Assembly (NCBI RefSeq): GCF_007995055.1
Contig: NZ_VOQQ01000001.1
Span: 1,781,001-1,845,000, forward strand
DNA: 64,000 nucleotides
Direction: 5' to 3'
From: Sphingosinicella ginsenosidimutans
GTDB taxonomy: Bacteria; Pseudomonadota; Alphaproteobacteria; Sphingomonadales; Sphingomonadaceae
Shown here piece after piece: positions 47,370 through 56,230 of the stretch. A program made the translations under genes and the position numbers. The notes beneath the pieces were generated by a model. That model was not told the DNA's origin. It made no database searches and saw nothing but the letters and a program-made list of their open reading frames with translations. Within the stretch, counting starts at the first letter, position 1; every line of letters starts with the position of its first letter.

Positions 47370-47738
47370 ATGTCTTCCGACGCTCTTTCTACGTTCATCC
47401 GCTCGACCTTCCGTTCCGTCTGGGCGCTGGAACTGCTCTGCCTGCTGAGGCAGAATCGCGGCCGCGGCCTCACCCATGAGGAGATGGTCGCGCGGTTGCG
47501 GGGGAGCGATCTGGTGGTTTCGCAAAGCGTCGAATCACTGACGGCGGCCGGCCTTGTCCTCTCGGAATCCGACGGGTCGATCCGCTACGCCCCCGTGTCC
47601 GACGATCTCGACCGCCTCGCCGCTGACGCCGAGGCGCGCTACGCCAGGAGCCCCGATGCGGTGCGGCGCCTGATCGTCACCGCCGCCAATCCGAGCGTGT
47701 CGGCCTTTGCCGACGCATTCAGGCTGAGGAAGGACTGA
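47370..47738 (+). CDS. Winged-helix-like protein of unknown function
   Basis: 122 residues. '[62 protein letters not shown]' has the helix-helix-wing pattern of a small DNA-binding or adaptor protein; the rest is helical. No further family is recognised. Divergent from the giant kinase across a 222-base spacer in which I found no clear promoter, and upstream of two small membrane protein genes with three-base and one-base spacing. Likely linked to the kinase system, by inference from position. Confidence 0.75.
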   Translation: MSSDALSTFIRSTFRSVWALELLCLLRQNRGRGLTHEEMVARLRGSDLVVSQSVESLTAAGLVLSESDGSIRYAPVSDDLDRLAADAEARYARSPDAVRRLIVTAANPSVSAFADAFRLRKD

Positions 47739-47741
47739 GGC

Positions 47742-48017
47742 GTGGGAGAGGTCTTTCCGACGATCGTCTATCTGCTGTGCTTCCTGACCAGCGCGGCCTG
47801 CGCGGTCCTGCTCGCGCGCAACTATCTGCGCACGCGGATGCGGATGCTGATGTGGAGCGCGCTCTGCTTCTTCTTCCTGTCGTGCAACAATTTCATCGTC
47901 ATTCTCGATCTGCTTATCTTCCCGGACACCGATTTCCGCGTGTGGCGCACGCTCACCTCGCTGGGCGCCGTCGGCGTGCTTCTGTTCGGCTTCATCTGGG
48001 ATGGTTCGGAGGACTGA
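47742..48017 (+). CDS. Small membrane protein, DUF5985-like
   Basis: 91 residues, GTG start, with three membrane segments (IVYLLCFLTSAACAVLLARNYL, MLMWSALCFFFLSCNNFIVILDLLIF, LTSLGAVGVLLFGFIW). The pattern fits a family of small membrane proteins found in pairs in alphaproteobacteria (DUF5985 from memory). Function unknown; forms an operon with its neighbour paralogue. Confidence 0.78.
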   Translation: MGEVFPTIVYLLCFLTSAACAVLLARNYLRTRMRMLMWSALCFFFLSCNNFIVILDLLIFPDTDFRVWRTLTSLGAVGVLLFGFIWDGSED

Positions 48018-48018
48018 C

Positions 48019-48282
48019 ATGGCGACCATCTACGCCTTCCTCTCCGGCGCGGTCGCGATGGGATATGTCGCCGCCGGACTGTTCTTCCTGCGCTTCTGGT
48101 CGCGGACCCGCGAAGGCCTGTTTCTCGCCTTCGCCTGCGCCTTCTGGCTGCTCGGCGCATCGCAGGCGGTGATGACGCTGACCGACATCCCGGTCGAGGA
48201 ACGGAGCGGCCTCTTCCTCCTGCGCCTCGCCGCCTTCCTGCTGATCCTCGTCTCGGTCGCGCTCAAGAACCGCCGCGCCTGA
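48019..48282 (+). CDS. Small membrane protein, second DUF5985-like paralogue
   Basis: 87 residues from ATG 48019, one base after the previous stop. Three membrane segments (IYAFLSGAVAMGYVAAGLFFLRFW, GLFLAFACAFWLLGASQAVMTL, LFLLRLAAFLLILVSVAL). Same size and topology as the preceding protein, suggesting a hetero-oligomeric membrane unit possibly sensing or reporting to the adjacent kinase. Confidence 0.78.
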   Translation: MATIYAFLSGAVAMGYVAAGLFFLRFWSRTREGLFLAFACAFWLLGASQAVMTLTDIPVEERSGLFLLRLAAFLLILVSVALKNRRA

Positions 48283-48308
48283 GACGGCGCGCGGCGCGCC
48301 GGAAGCGG

Positions 48309-48325
48309 GCGCATCCCAAATGCGC
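48309..48325. terminator. Hairpin between the DUF5985-like gene and tRNA-Thr
   Basis: GCGCAT-CCCAA-ATGCGC between two converging transcripts. No U tract is seen, so termination is only possible, not certain. Confidence 0.3.
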
Positions 48326-48345
48326 GGGGAGGAAGGTATCGAAGG

Positions 48346-48421
48346 TGGTGCCGCTTGTCAGACTCGAACTGACGACCCCATCATTACGAATGATGTGCTC
48401 TACCGGCTGAGCTAAAGCGGC
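48346..48421 (-). tRNA. tRNA-Thr (anticodon CGT)
   Basis: 76 nt with encoded CCA. The acceptor stem GCCGCTT/AAGCGGC, D arm with AGCTCAGCCGGTAGAGC, anticodon stem CATCA/TGATG around loop TTCGTAA (anticodon CGT, reads ACG), and T arm GTTCGAGTC are all present. Confidence 0.96.
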
Positions 48422-48442
48422 CCGGCGTTCGGGAAGCGCGCC

Positions 48443-48469
48443 ATTATCAGCGGGTCCGGCGAAAGACAA
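48443..48469 (-). promoter_or_regulatory. Housekeeping promoter of tRNA-Thr
   Basis: TTGTCT (48464-48469) and GATAAT (48443-48448) on the minus strand with a 15-bp spacer (16 if CTTGTC is used), about 22 bases before the tRNA 5' end. Confidence 0.5.
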
Positions 48470-48563
48470 GCGTGCCGCCGGTTCGCGCGTCCTTAACCAT
48501 ATCTCAACCGCTCGGGTGCACCTTGGCGCCCACTCAAACGCGCGTGCCGGGGAACGCCCATCG

Positions 48564-49880
48564 ATGGACAGCTTGCGGGGTTTTGAAGAGGACGCGCCAG
48601 CCGCCTGGCAAGGTGACGACGAGCCCGCGCCCGAGCGGCCGCCCGAAATCGGCGTGGACGAGCGGCGCATGCATGTTCGCGCCTACAATTACTGGGTCTC
48701 CCTGCTCGGCGATCGCCCGTTCCCGTCCATCCAGGATGTCGATCCGCAGAGCCTGGAGGATTTCGGGCCGAACAGCGTCCTGCTCGATTTCTCCGCCGAT
48801 CCGGAGGATCCCGCGGTCGCCTTTCTCGGCCATGCGCTGCGCAGCGAATGCGAGCTCGACCGGTCGATCGAGCGGATCAGCGAGGTGCCCGGGCGCTCGC
48901 TCCTGTCGCGGCTCACCGATCATTACCTCCAGATCATCGCCAATCGCGCGCCGATCGGCTTCGAGGCCGAGTTCATCGGCCTTCACGGCCGTCCGACGCT
49001 CTATCGCGGCATCCTGATGCCGCTCTCGTCGAACGGCGAGGAGATCGATTTCGTCTATGGCGTGATCAACTGGAAGGTCATCGCCGACAACGAGACGACC
49101 GATGCGCTCGCGATCGAGGTCGGCCAGTCGGTCGCCGCCGCCCCGGCGCCGAGCGAAAGCCCGGTCTGGGCCGACGGCCCGACGGCGCATCTCGAGGACG
49201 AGCCGGCCTTGCCGGCGCTTTCGGAGGAAGCCGGGCTGACGCTCAGCCTCTGGCCCGAGGAGGTCGAGGGCGATGCCGTGCCGGCCGCGCTCGATGCCGA
49301 TGCCGGGCTGGCCGACCGGCTCGGGCATGCCCGCGAAAGCGCGTCGCTCGCGCTCGGCGCCGATCGCCGCAGCCGCGCCGCCCTGTATCGGGCCCTCGAC
49401 GATGCCTATGCCTTCGCCCGCGCGGCCGCCGCCGCGCCGGACGATTATGCCGAGCTGCTCGAAGATGCCGGGATCAAGGCGCAGGCCCGCGCGCCGATGA
49501 CCCCGGTCGTGAAGCTCGTCTTCGGCGCGGACTATGACAAGACGCGCCTCACCGAATTCGCCGCCGCCCTTTCCTGGGCAGAGCGCGAAGGGATCGTCGT
49601 GGGCAGCCTCGCCGATCACCTCGAATCCTTTCCCGGCGGCCTCAAGGGCATCGTCGCTGCGGAACGCGCCCATCGCCGCCCGGCGGCCAAGGCCGATCCG
49701 CTCGCCGAGAGCCGCGCCCGGCTGCGCGCCGCGCCGCCGATCGCCGAGGTTCCGGTCCAGCTTCCGGGCGAGGAGGAGTTCGTCCTGATGGTCGCGCGGC
49801 GCACCGGCGCGGGCCTCGCGCTCGTCGCCCCGGTGGCGGATCGCCGCCTCGTCGAACAGGCGATCCGCAAGACGGCGTAA
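48564..49880 (+). CDS. PAS-domain protein of unknown function
   Basis: 438 residues from ATG 48564 (GGGGAA upstream). Residues about 35-180 resemble the PAS_5-type domain ('RAYNYWVSLLGDRPFPSIQDVDP' ... 'HYLQIIANRAPIGFEAEF' ... 'LYRGILMPLSSNGEEIDFVYGVINWK'). The remainder is acidic and alanine-rich with a helical segment 'SRAALYRALDDAYAFARAA' and no recognised output domain. No membrane segment. Single gene between tRNA-Thr and the cupredoxin; function not inferred. Confidence 0.8.
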   Translation: MDSLRGFEEDAPAAWQGDDEPAPERPPEIGVDERRMHVRAYNYWVSLLGDRPFPSIQDVDPQSLEDFGPNSVLLDFSADPEDPAVAFLGHALRSECELDRSIERISEVPGRSLLSRLTDHYLQIIANRAPIGFEAEFIGLHGRPTLYRGILMPLSSNGEEIDFVYGVINWKVIADNETTDALAIEVGQSVAAAPAPSESPVWADGPTAHLEDEPALPALSEEAGLTLSLWPEEVEGDAVPAALDADAGLADRLGHARESASLALGADRRSRAALYRALDDAYAFARAAAAAPDDYAELLEDAGIKAQARAPMTPVVKLVFGADYDKTRLTEFAAALSWAEREGIVVGSLADHLESFPGGLKGIVAAERAHRRPAAKADPLAESRARLRAAPPIAEVPVQLPGEEEFVLMVARRTGAGLALVAPVADRRLVEQAIRKTA

Positions 49881-49955
49881 GCGGCCTGCCCTTTGCGCGG
49901 CCATGTCGCGGCCCTATATCCGGCGCCAGCCCGTGGGCGGTGACAGGAGACCGAC

Positions 49956-50348
49956 ATGCGCCTCAAATCCTTCCTTCCGCTCATCCTCGTTCTCGCCGCG
50001 CCGGCGGCGGCACAGCCCGATGCCGGCGATGCCCTGACGGTCGAGGTCCACCTGTCGAGCTTCAGCTTCGATCCGTCGGCGGTGCGCGTGCCGCATGGCC
50101 GGTCGGTCGATCTCAGGCTCGTCAACACCGGCAATGGCGGGCACAATTTCTCCGCGCCGCAATTCTTCGCCGCGGCGACGGTCGCGCCGGCCGATGCGGC
50201 GCGGATCCGCCGCGGCGCGGTCGAGGTGCCGGGCCACGGGACCGTGGACATCCACCTCGTCGCCCCGGCCGCCGGCCATTACGACCTGCGCTGCACCCAC
50301 CCGCTTCATGCCGCCTTCGGGATGCGCGGCGCGGTCGAAGTCGACTGA
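49956..50348 (+). CDS. Secreted cupredoxin-domain copper protein
   Basis: 130 residues with a Sec signal peptide (MRLKSFLPLILVLAAPAAAQ). A blue-copper fold is indicated by 'VNTGNGGHNFSAPQFF' and 'YDLRCTHPLHAAFGMRGAVEV', giving His, Cys, His and Met in the order expected of a type 1 copper site. Likely a periplasmic electron carrier or copper binding protein; partner unknown. Confidence 0.82.
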   Translation: MRLKSFLPLILVLAAPAAAQPDAGDALTVEVHLSSFSFDPSAVRVPHGRSVDLRLVNTGNGGHNFSAPQFFAAATVAPADAARIRRGAVEVPGHGTVDIHLVAPAAGHYDLRCTHPLHAAFGMRGAVEVD

Positions 50349-50466
50349 TCCAAGCGGCTTGCCCGGCCCGTCCACCGGCCTTGCTCCGGCGCAAAGGGCG
50401 GCGCTATAGCCGCGACCACGACGGACCCCGTTTCCGCCGGTGGAGAGAGCGCCGGGAGGCCATTGA

Positions 50467-53400
50467 ATGAATTCGCAGAACAAGGTCGCGGGGGACGCTG
50501 CTCGTCAGCGCCTGGTGGAGAAGCTCGTCGTCGCCCTCTGCCACGGCGCCCTGCCGGGCGAGCTGGACGGTTTCACGGACGACGACCGGCGCGCGGCGGC
50601 GGCCTTCGTCGCGACCGCCTGCGAGCGACGGCCGAACGGCACGCCGGTGGTGAAGATCGAAACGACCGGCACCCGCCTCGGCGAGCGCGGGATGCGCCTG
50701 TGCGTCGCCAACGACAACATGCCGTTCCTGGTCGATTCGGTCGCCGCGGCCATCTCGGCGCGCGGGCTCGTCATCCACCGGCTGCTCCACCCCGTCCTGC
50801 CGATCCGGCGCGACGCGAAGGGCGCGCTCGTCGATGTCGGCGATGGCGAGGGATCGGTCCGCGAATCGATCATGTATATCGAGGTCGACCGCGCCGATGC
50901 CAAGGTACGCACCGAGCTTGCGGCCGAATTGCGGACCGTGCTCGATTCGGTCCGCGCCGCGGTGCGGGACTGGCCGGCGATGCAGGCGCGGATGCGCGCC
51001 GATGCGGCGGCGCTCGACGATGACGAAGGCCGCGCGCTGCTCGAATGGTTCGCCGGCGGCGCGATGACCCTGCTCGGTTTCGAGGTCGAACGGCCGGATC
51101 AGCCGGCGAGCGAGACGCTCGGCATTTTCAGCCTGCCCGGCGATCCGACCGACGAGGGCGGAAGCGAAGGCGCGATCCGCTATTTCGAAAAGGGCGGCGA
51201 GATTCCGCTGATGGCCAAGGCCGATCGCAAGTCGCCGGTCCATCGCCATGTCCCGCTCGATCTGGTCTGCGTGCCCGTGCGCGAGAATGGCCGCATCACC
51301 GGCGTCGGCGTCCATGTCGGCCTGTGGACCAGCCAGGCGCTCAACGCGCCGGTCGAGGACGTGCCGTTGCTGCGCCGCCGCCTCGCCGAGCTGGAGGCCG
51401 GCTTCGGTTTCGATCCGGCCGGGCATAGCGGCAAGGCGCTGCGGCACGCGATGACTTCGCTGCCGCACGATCTGCTCATCAATCTCGACACCGATTCGGT
51501 GCGCACGCTCGTCGTCACCGCCATGTCGCTGGCCGATCGGCCGCGCCCGACGCTGGTGCTCGTCCGCTCGATCCTCAAGGGGCATCTCTTCGCTTTCGTC
51601 TGGCTCCCGCGCGACGAGCTCACCACCCGCCGGCGGGTCGAGATCGGGGAGATGATCGGCACGGCGGCGAAGGGCCGCCAGACCGCCTGGTCGGTCGATC
51701 TCGGCGACGGCGACCTCGCCTTGCTTCGCTACACCTATGCGGTCTCGGCCAAGCAGCCGACGCCGGACCGGGCGGCGCTCGATGCCCAGCTCGATGCGAT
51801 GGTGCGCGGCTGGGCGCCTGCGGTGGAAGCGCGGCTCAACCATCTGGTCGGCGCCAATCGCGCGGCGCGCCTCACGCTTCAGCACGCGAACAGCTTTCCG
51901 CCGCCCTATCGCTCGCGCTACCCGGCGGAGGACGCGGCGGACGATATCGTCCGGCTCGATCTCCTCCCCAACGAACGGGCGCGCTCGGTCCGCCTCTATC
52001 GCCTGCCGATCGATCCGGAGAGCCAGATCCGGATGAAGATCTACCGCCATGGCGGCCTCATTCCCCTGTCCGATGTCGTTCCGGTGCTGGAGAATTTCGG
52101 CTTCCGCGTGCTCAAGGAAACGCCGACCAAGCTCGAAGGCGAGGGGGGCGAGAGCAACATCCACGAATTCCACGTCGCCACCGCCGACGGATCGGATGCC
52201 GGCGCGGTGATGGCCCGCGCCTCGGTGATCGAGGCGGCGATCGCGGCCGTGCTCGAAATGCGCGCCGAAAATGACGCGTTCAACCAGCTCATCGTCTCGG
52301 TCGCGCTCGATCCGGAAGGGGTCGTGCTGCTGCGCGCCTGGTTCCGTTATCTGCGCCAGACCGGCCAGTCCTATGGCCTCGCGACCGTGGTCGAGGCGCT
52401 TCGCAAGGCGCCGGATGTCGCGCGCGGCCTCATCTCCCTCTTCGCCGCGATGCACGATCCGGCGCTCGCGGCGCCGCGCGACGAGGCCGTCCAGGCCGCC
52501 GAGAAGCGCATCGACAAGGGGCTGACGAGCGTCGCCGCGATCGACGAGGACCGGATCCTGCGTCTCCTTCGCGGCGTCGTCGCGGCGACCTTGCGGACCA
52601 ACGCCTTTTCGCCGGCCGCCGAGGAAGCGCTCGCCTTCAAGCTCGATTCCGCCGCCGTCCCGAACCTTCCCGCGCCGCGGCCGTGGCGCGAGATCTGGGT
52701 CTATTCGCCGCGCATCGAGGGCATCCACCTGCGCGGCGGACCGATCGCTCGCGGCGGTCTTCGCTGGTCCGACCGGCGCGACGATTTCCGCACCGAAATC
52801 CTCGGCCTGATGAAGGCGCAGCTCGTCAAGAACGCCGTCATCGTCCCGACCGGCGCCAAGGGCGGCTTCTATCCCAAGCAGCTGCCGCCGGCGTCGGATC
52901 GCGACGCCTGGCTGGCCGAAGGCACGGAAAGCTACCGCATCTTCATCCGCGCGCTCCTTTCCGTCACCGACAATATCGTCGCCAACAAGGTCGTCCATCC
53001 GCCCAAGGTCGTGATCCGCGACGGGGACGATCCCTATTTCGTCGTCGCCGCCGACAAGGGCACGGCGACCTTCTCCGACGTCGCCAACCAGATCGCGACC
53101 GATCGCAAGTTCTGGCTCGGCGATGCCTTCGCGAGCGGCGGCAGCTATGGCTATGACCACAAGGCCATGGGCATCACGGCCAAGGGCGCGTGGGTCTCCG
53201 TCCAGCGCCATTTCAGGGAGCTCGGGATCGATGTCCAGAAGGACACGATCCGCGTCGCCGGCGTCGGCGACATGTCCGGCGACGTGTTCGGCAACGGCAT
53301 GCTGCTGTCGAAGGCGATCAAGCTGGTCGCCGCCTTCGATCATCGCCACATCTTCCTTGATCCCGATCCCGATCCGGCGACGAGCTGGAAGGAGCGCAAG

Positions 53401-55125
53401 CGGATGTTCAATCTGCCGCGCTCCAGCTGGGCGGATTACGATCCGAAGCTGATCTCGAAAGGCGGCGGCGTCTTCCCGCGCAGCCAGAAATCGATTCCGC
53501 TTTCAAGAGAGGTCCGCGCGCTGCTCGGCATCGACGCGGCGGAGGCGGAGCCCGCGCGGGTGATCCAGGCGATCCTCAAGGCGCGGGTCGATCTGCTCTG
53601 GTTCGGCGGCATCGGCACCTACATCAAGGCGTCGAGCGAGAGCCATGCGGATGTCGGCGATCCCGGCAACGACGCCATCCGCGTCGACGCCGCGGATGTC
53701 GGCGCCAGGGCGATCGGGGAGGGCGCGAACCTCGCCATCACCCAGGCCGGCCGCATCGAATTCGCCGAAATGGGCGGGCGCAACAATACCGACTTCATCG
53801 ACAATTCGGCCGGCGTCGATTGTTCGGACAACGAGGTCAACATCAAGATCCCGCTCAACCGCGAGATGCTCGAAGGGCGGCTCGATTTCGAGGCGCGCAA
53901 CCTGCTGCTCGCGGCGATGACCGACGAGGTCGCCGATCTGGTGCTGGAGGATAACCGGCTCCAGACATTGGCCTTGTCGATCGCCGAGCGTGGCGGCGCG
54001 GCCGCGCTGCCGCAGATGGTGCGCGTCATCGAGCTGCTCGAGGAAAGCGGCCGGCTCAACCGCGCCGTCGAGGGGCTGGAGAGCAACGAGGACCTGCTCC
54101 GCCGCGCCCAGCAGAATCGCGGTCTCACCCGGCCGGAGCTCGCCGTCCTGCTCTCGACGACGAAGATGCGGCTGCAGGCGGCGATCGAGCAATCGGGCTT
54201 CACCGACGATCCGACGCTGGAGCCCGAGCTGCTCGCCGCCTTCCCGAAGGCGATGCAGGAGGGGCATCGCGAGGCGATCCTTCAGCATCGGCTGAAGAGC
54301 GAGATCATCGCGACCAAGATCGCCAATCGCCTCGTCAACCGGCTCGGAATCATCGCGCCCTTCGCGTTGACCGAGGAGGAAGGGGCATCCTTCGGCCAGG
54401 CCGCCGCCGCCTTCGTCGCCGCCGAGCGCCTGTTCGACATGAGCGCGTTGTGGGCCGACATCGAAAAGGCCAATGTCGACGAACAGGTCCGGCTCACCCT
54501 GTTCGGCGAGGCCGCGACCGGCCTTCAGCTCCACGTCGCCGATCTCCTGCGCTCCATTCCGGCCGGCGCCAAGCCCGGCGCGATCGTCGCCGAGCTCGCC
54601 CCCGGCCTCGCCCGGCTCCAGGGCGCGCTCGACGAGCTGCTGCGGCCGGAGCCGCGGGCGGATGCCGCGGGCCTGCGCGCCCGGCTCGATGCCGCCGGCG
54701 CGCCGCGGGGGATCGCCGATCGAATCGCGCGCCTGTTCGAGCTCGACGGTGCGGTCGGCCTCGCCCTGCTGGCGCGCCGCCGCAAGCTCGACGAGATCAT
54801 GCTCACCAAGGCCTATTCACGGCTCGGCGAGGTCCTGGGGCTGGATTGGGCGCATAATGCGGCCAAGCATTTCCAGCCCACCGACCAGTGGGAGCGCCTG
54901 CTGACGGCTGGGCTCTCGCGCGATTTCGAGCAGCTGCGGCTCGATTTCATCGACCAGCGCGGCGGCGGCGATCCCGCCGCGTCGGTCGAGGCGTGGATCG
55001 CCGATCAGGCGCCGCGCATCGAGCAGTTCCGCCACACTGTCTCCCGCGCCCGCACCGCGCCGGCGATCACGGTCCCGATGCTGGCCCAGATCGCGACCCA
55101 GGCGCGGGCGCTGCTGGCGAGATAA
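50467..55125 (+). CDS. NAD-dependent glutamate dehydrogenase, large (GDH-180) type
   Basis: 1,552 residues, close to the about 1,600 of this class. It oxidises glutamate to 2-oxoglutarate and ammonium. N-terminal regulatory region (1-700) with ACT-like parts; catalytic domain with 'GPIARGGLRWSDRRDDFRTE' (about 758) and 'VPTGAKGGFYPK', 'FASGGSYGYDHKAMGITAKGAW' (about 888) and the NAD-binding 'VAGVGDMSGDVFGNG' (about 934). Long helical C-terminal domain. Transcribed alone; the spacer 50349-50466 shows no obvious motif. Confidence 0.95.
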   Translation: MNSQNKVAGDAARQRLVEKLVVALCHGALPGELDGFTDDDRRAAAAFVATACERRPNGTPVVKIETTGTRLGERGMRLCVANDNMPFLVDSVAAAISARGLVIHRLLHPVLPIRRDAKGALVDVGDGEGSVRESIMYIEVDRADAKVRTELAAELRTVLDSVRAAVRDWPAMQARMRADAAALDDDEGRALLEWFAGGAMTLLGFEVERPDQPASETLGIFSLPGDPTDEGGSEGAIRYFEKGGEIPLMAKADRKSPVHRHVPLDLVCVPVRENGRITGVGVHVGLWTSQALNAPVEDVPLLRRRLAELEAGFGFDPAGHSGKALRHAMTSLPHDLLINLDTDSVRTLVVTAMSLADRPRPTLVLVRSILKGHLFAFVWLPRDELTTRRRVEIGEMIGTAAKGRQTAWSVDLGDGDLALLRYTYAVSAKQPTPDRAALDAQLDAMVRGWAPAVEARLNHLVGANRAARLTLQHANSFPPPYRSRYPAEDAADDIVRLDLLPNERARSVRLYRLPIDPESQIRMKIYRHGGLIPLSDVVPVLENFGFRVLKETPTKLEGEGGESNIHEFHVATADGSDAGAVMARASVIEAAIAAVLEMRAENDAFNQLIVSVALDPEGVVLLRAWFRYLRQTGQSYGLATVVEALRKAPDVARGLISLFAAMHDPALAAPRDEAVQAAEKRIDKGLTSVAAIDEDRILRLLRGVVAATLRTNAFSPAAEEALAFKLDSAAVPNLPAPRPWREIWVYSPRIEGIHLRGGPIARGGLRWSDRRDDFRTEILGLMKAQLVKNAVIVPTGAKGGFYPKQLPPASDRDAWLAEGTESYRIFIRALLSVTDNIVANKVVHPPKVVIRDGDDPYFVVAADKGTATFSDVANQIATDRKFWLGDAFASGGSYGYDHKAMGITAKGAWVSVQRHFRELGIDVQKDTIRVAGVGDMSGDVFGNGMLLSKAIKLVAAFDHRHIFLDPDPDPATSWKERKRMFNLPRSSWADYDPKLISKGGGVFPRSQKSIPLSREVRALLGIDAAEAEPARVIQAILKARVDLLWFGGIGTYIKASSESHADVGDPGNDAIRVDAADVGARAIGEGANLAITQAGRIEFAEMGGRNNTDFIDNSAGVDCSDNEVNIKIPLNREMLEGRLDFEARNLLLAAMTDEVADLVLEDNRLQTLALSIAERGGAAALPQMVRVIELLEESGRLNRAVEGLESNEDLLRRAQQNRGLTRPELAVLLSTTKMRLQAAIEQSGFTDDPTLEPELLAAFPKAMQEGHREAILQHRLKSEIIATKIANRLVNRLGIIAPFALTEEEGASFGQAAAAFVAAERLFDMSALWADIEKANVDEQVRLTLFGEAATGLQLHVADLLRSIPAGAKPGAIVAELAPGLARLQGALDELLRPEPRADAAGLRARLDAAGAPRGIADRIARLFELDGAVGLALLARRRKLDEIMLTKAYSRLGEVLGLDWAHNAAKHFQPTDQWERLLTAGLSRDFEQLRLDFIDQRGGGDPAASVEAWIADQAPRIEQFRHTVSRARTAPAITVPMLAQIATQARALLAR

Positions 55126-55150
55126 GGCTCAATCCTCACTGTCGCCGCAG

Positions 55151-55258
55151 GCGATGGGGAGGGGGGCCGGCTGAAAGCCGGTGGAGGGGCTTTCGGAGTC
55201 AGCAGGCCCCGCCACCGCTCTCCGCGCGGCCCCCCATCCGCTAGGCGGACGGGGAGGA
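55151..55258. repeat. Cluster of GC-rich hairpins after the glutamate dehydrogenase gene
   Basis: Three foldable elements: CCGGCT-GAA-AGCCGG (55167-55181), GGGGC/GCCCC (55186-55190 with 55206-55210) and CCCC-A-TCCGC-TAG-GCGGA-C-GGGG (about 55232-55254). GGGGAGG runs resemble the hairpin after flgL. Located between converging genes, so it may end both transcripts; it may be a dispersed intergenic repeat of the genome. Confidence 0.55.
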
Positions 55259-55259
55259 T

Positions 55260-55472
55260 CTACTTTCTCTCGAACAGCCAGACGCGGATCGCGCTGGCGA
55301 GATTGGCCGGGCTTTCGGCCGCCACCCGCTCGGCGTCGATCCGCGCCACCAGCGCATTGAGCGGCAGCCCCTCGGCCGCCGCCGCGTCGCGAAGCGCTTC
55401 CCAGAAGACCGGCTCCAGGCTGATCGACGTCGCGTGGCCTGCGATCATCACCGAGCGTTTGACCGGCCCCAT
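55260..55472 (-). CDS. Small ribbon-helix-helix domain protein
   Basis: 70 residues from ATG 55472 ('MGPVKRSVMIAGHATSISLEPVFWEALRDAAAAEGLPLNALVARIDAERVAAESPANLASAIRVWLFERK' is the whole type, residues 1-70 in short form: beta strand KRSVMIAGHATSISLEPVFW then two helices). This fits ribbon-helix-helix proteins of the COG4321 kind. It follows phbB after four bases, so may be co-transcribed and may regulate neighbouring genes. Confidence 0.78.
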   Translation of the reverse strand: MGPVKRSVMIAGHATSISLEPVFWEALRDAAAAEGLPLNALVARIDAERVAAESPANLASAIRVWLFERK

Positions 55473-55476
55473 CGCC

Positions 55477-56202
55477 TCAATACATGTGCTGGCCGCCGTT
55501 GATCGACAGGGTCGATCCGGTGACGAAGCCCGCATCCTCGCCGGTGAGGAACAGCACGCCGCGGGCGATTTCCTCGGCGCGGCCGAGCCGGCCCACCGGG
55601 ATTTTCGCGACGATCTTCTCCAGCACGTCGGCCGGCACGGCGGCGACCATGTCGGTGTCGATATAGCCGGGCGCGATCGCGTTGACGGTGATGCCGGCCC
55701 GCGCGCCTTCCTGGGCGAGCGCCTTGGTGAAGCCGTGAATGCCGGACTTGGCCGCCGCATAATTGACCTGGCCATATTGGCCGGCCTGGCCGTTGATCGA
55801 TCCGATGTTGACGATGCGGCCATATTTGCGGGCGTTCATCCCGTCCCACACCGCCTTGGCCATGTTGAAGCAGCCGCCGAGATTGACGTCGATCACATGG
55901 GCCCAGGCCTCATGGGTCATCCGCTTCATCGTGCCGTCCCGGGTGATGCCGGCATTGTTGACGAGGATGTCGACGGGGCCGAGATCGGCCTCGATCTCGG
56001 CGACCTTCGCGACGCAGGCGTCGAAATCGGCGACATCCCATTTGTAGGTCTTGATGCCGGTGCGGCTGGTGAAGGCGTGGGCCTTTTCGTCATTGCCGGC
56101 ATAATTGGCGGCGACGGTGACGCCCGCGTCCCTGAGCGCGATGCTGATCGCCTCGCCGATGCCGCGCGATCCTCCGGTAACGATTGCGACCCGTGCCATC
56201 AT
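55477..56202 (-). CDS. phbB: Acetoacetyl-CoA reductase
   Basis: 241 residues, short-chain dehydrogenase. NADPH site 'VTGGSRGIGEAIS', 'NNAGITRD', catalytic Ser-Tyr-Lys in 'NIGSINGQAGQYGQVNYAAAKSGIHG', and the PhbB-typical length and 'FTKALAQEGARAGITVNAIAPGYIDTDMV'. It reduces acetoacetyl-CoA to 3-hydroxybutyryl-CoA for polyhydroxybutyrate. phbA and phbC are not in the window. A FabG-like role is the alternative. Confidence 0.9.
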   Translation of the reverse strand: MMARVAIVTGGSRGIGEAISIALRDAGVTVAANYAGNDEKAHAFTSRTGIKTYKWDVADFDACVAKVAEIEADLGPVDILVNNAGITRDGTMKRMTHEAWAHVIDVNLGGCFNMAKAVWDGMNARKYGRIVNIGSINGQAGQYGQVNYAAAKSGIHGFTKALAQEGARAGITVNAIAPGYIDTDMVAAVPADVLEKIVAKIPVGRLGRAEEIARGVLFLTGEDAGFVTGSTLSINGGQHMY

Positions 56203-56230
56203 CCACTCCTGCTCTGTTTATGGCTCAGGC

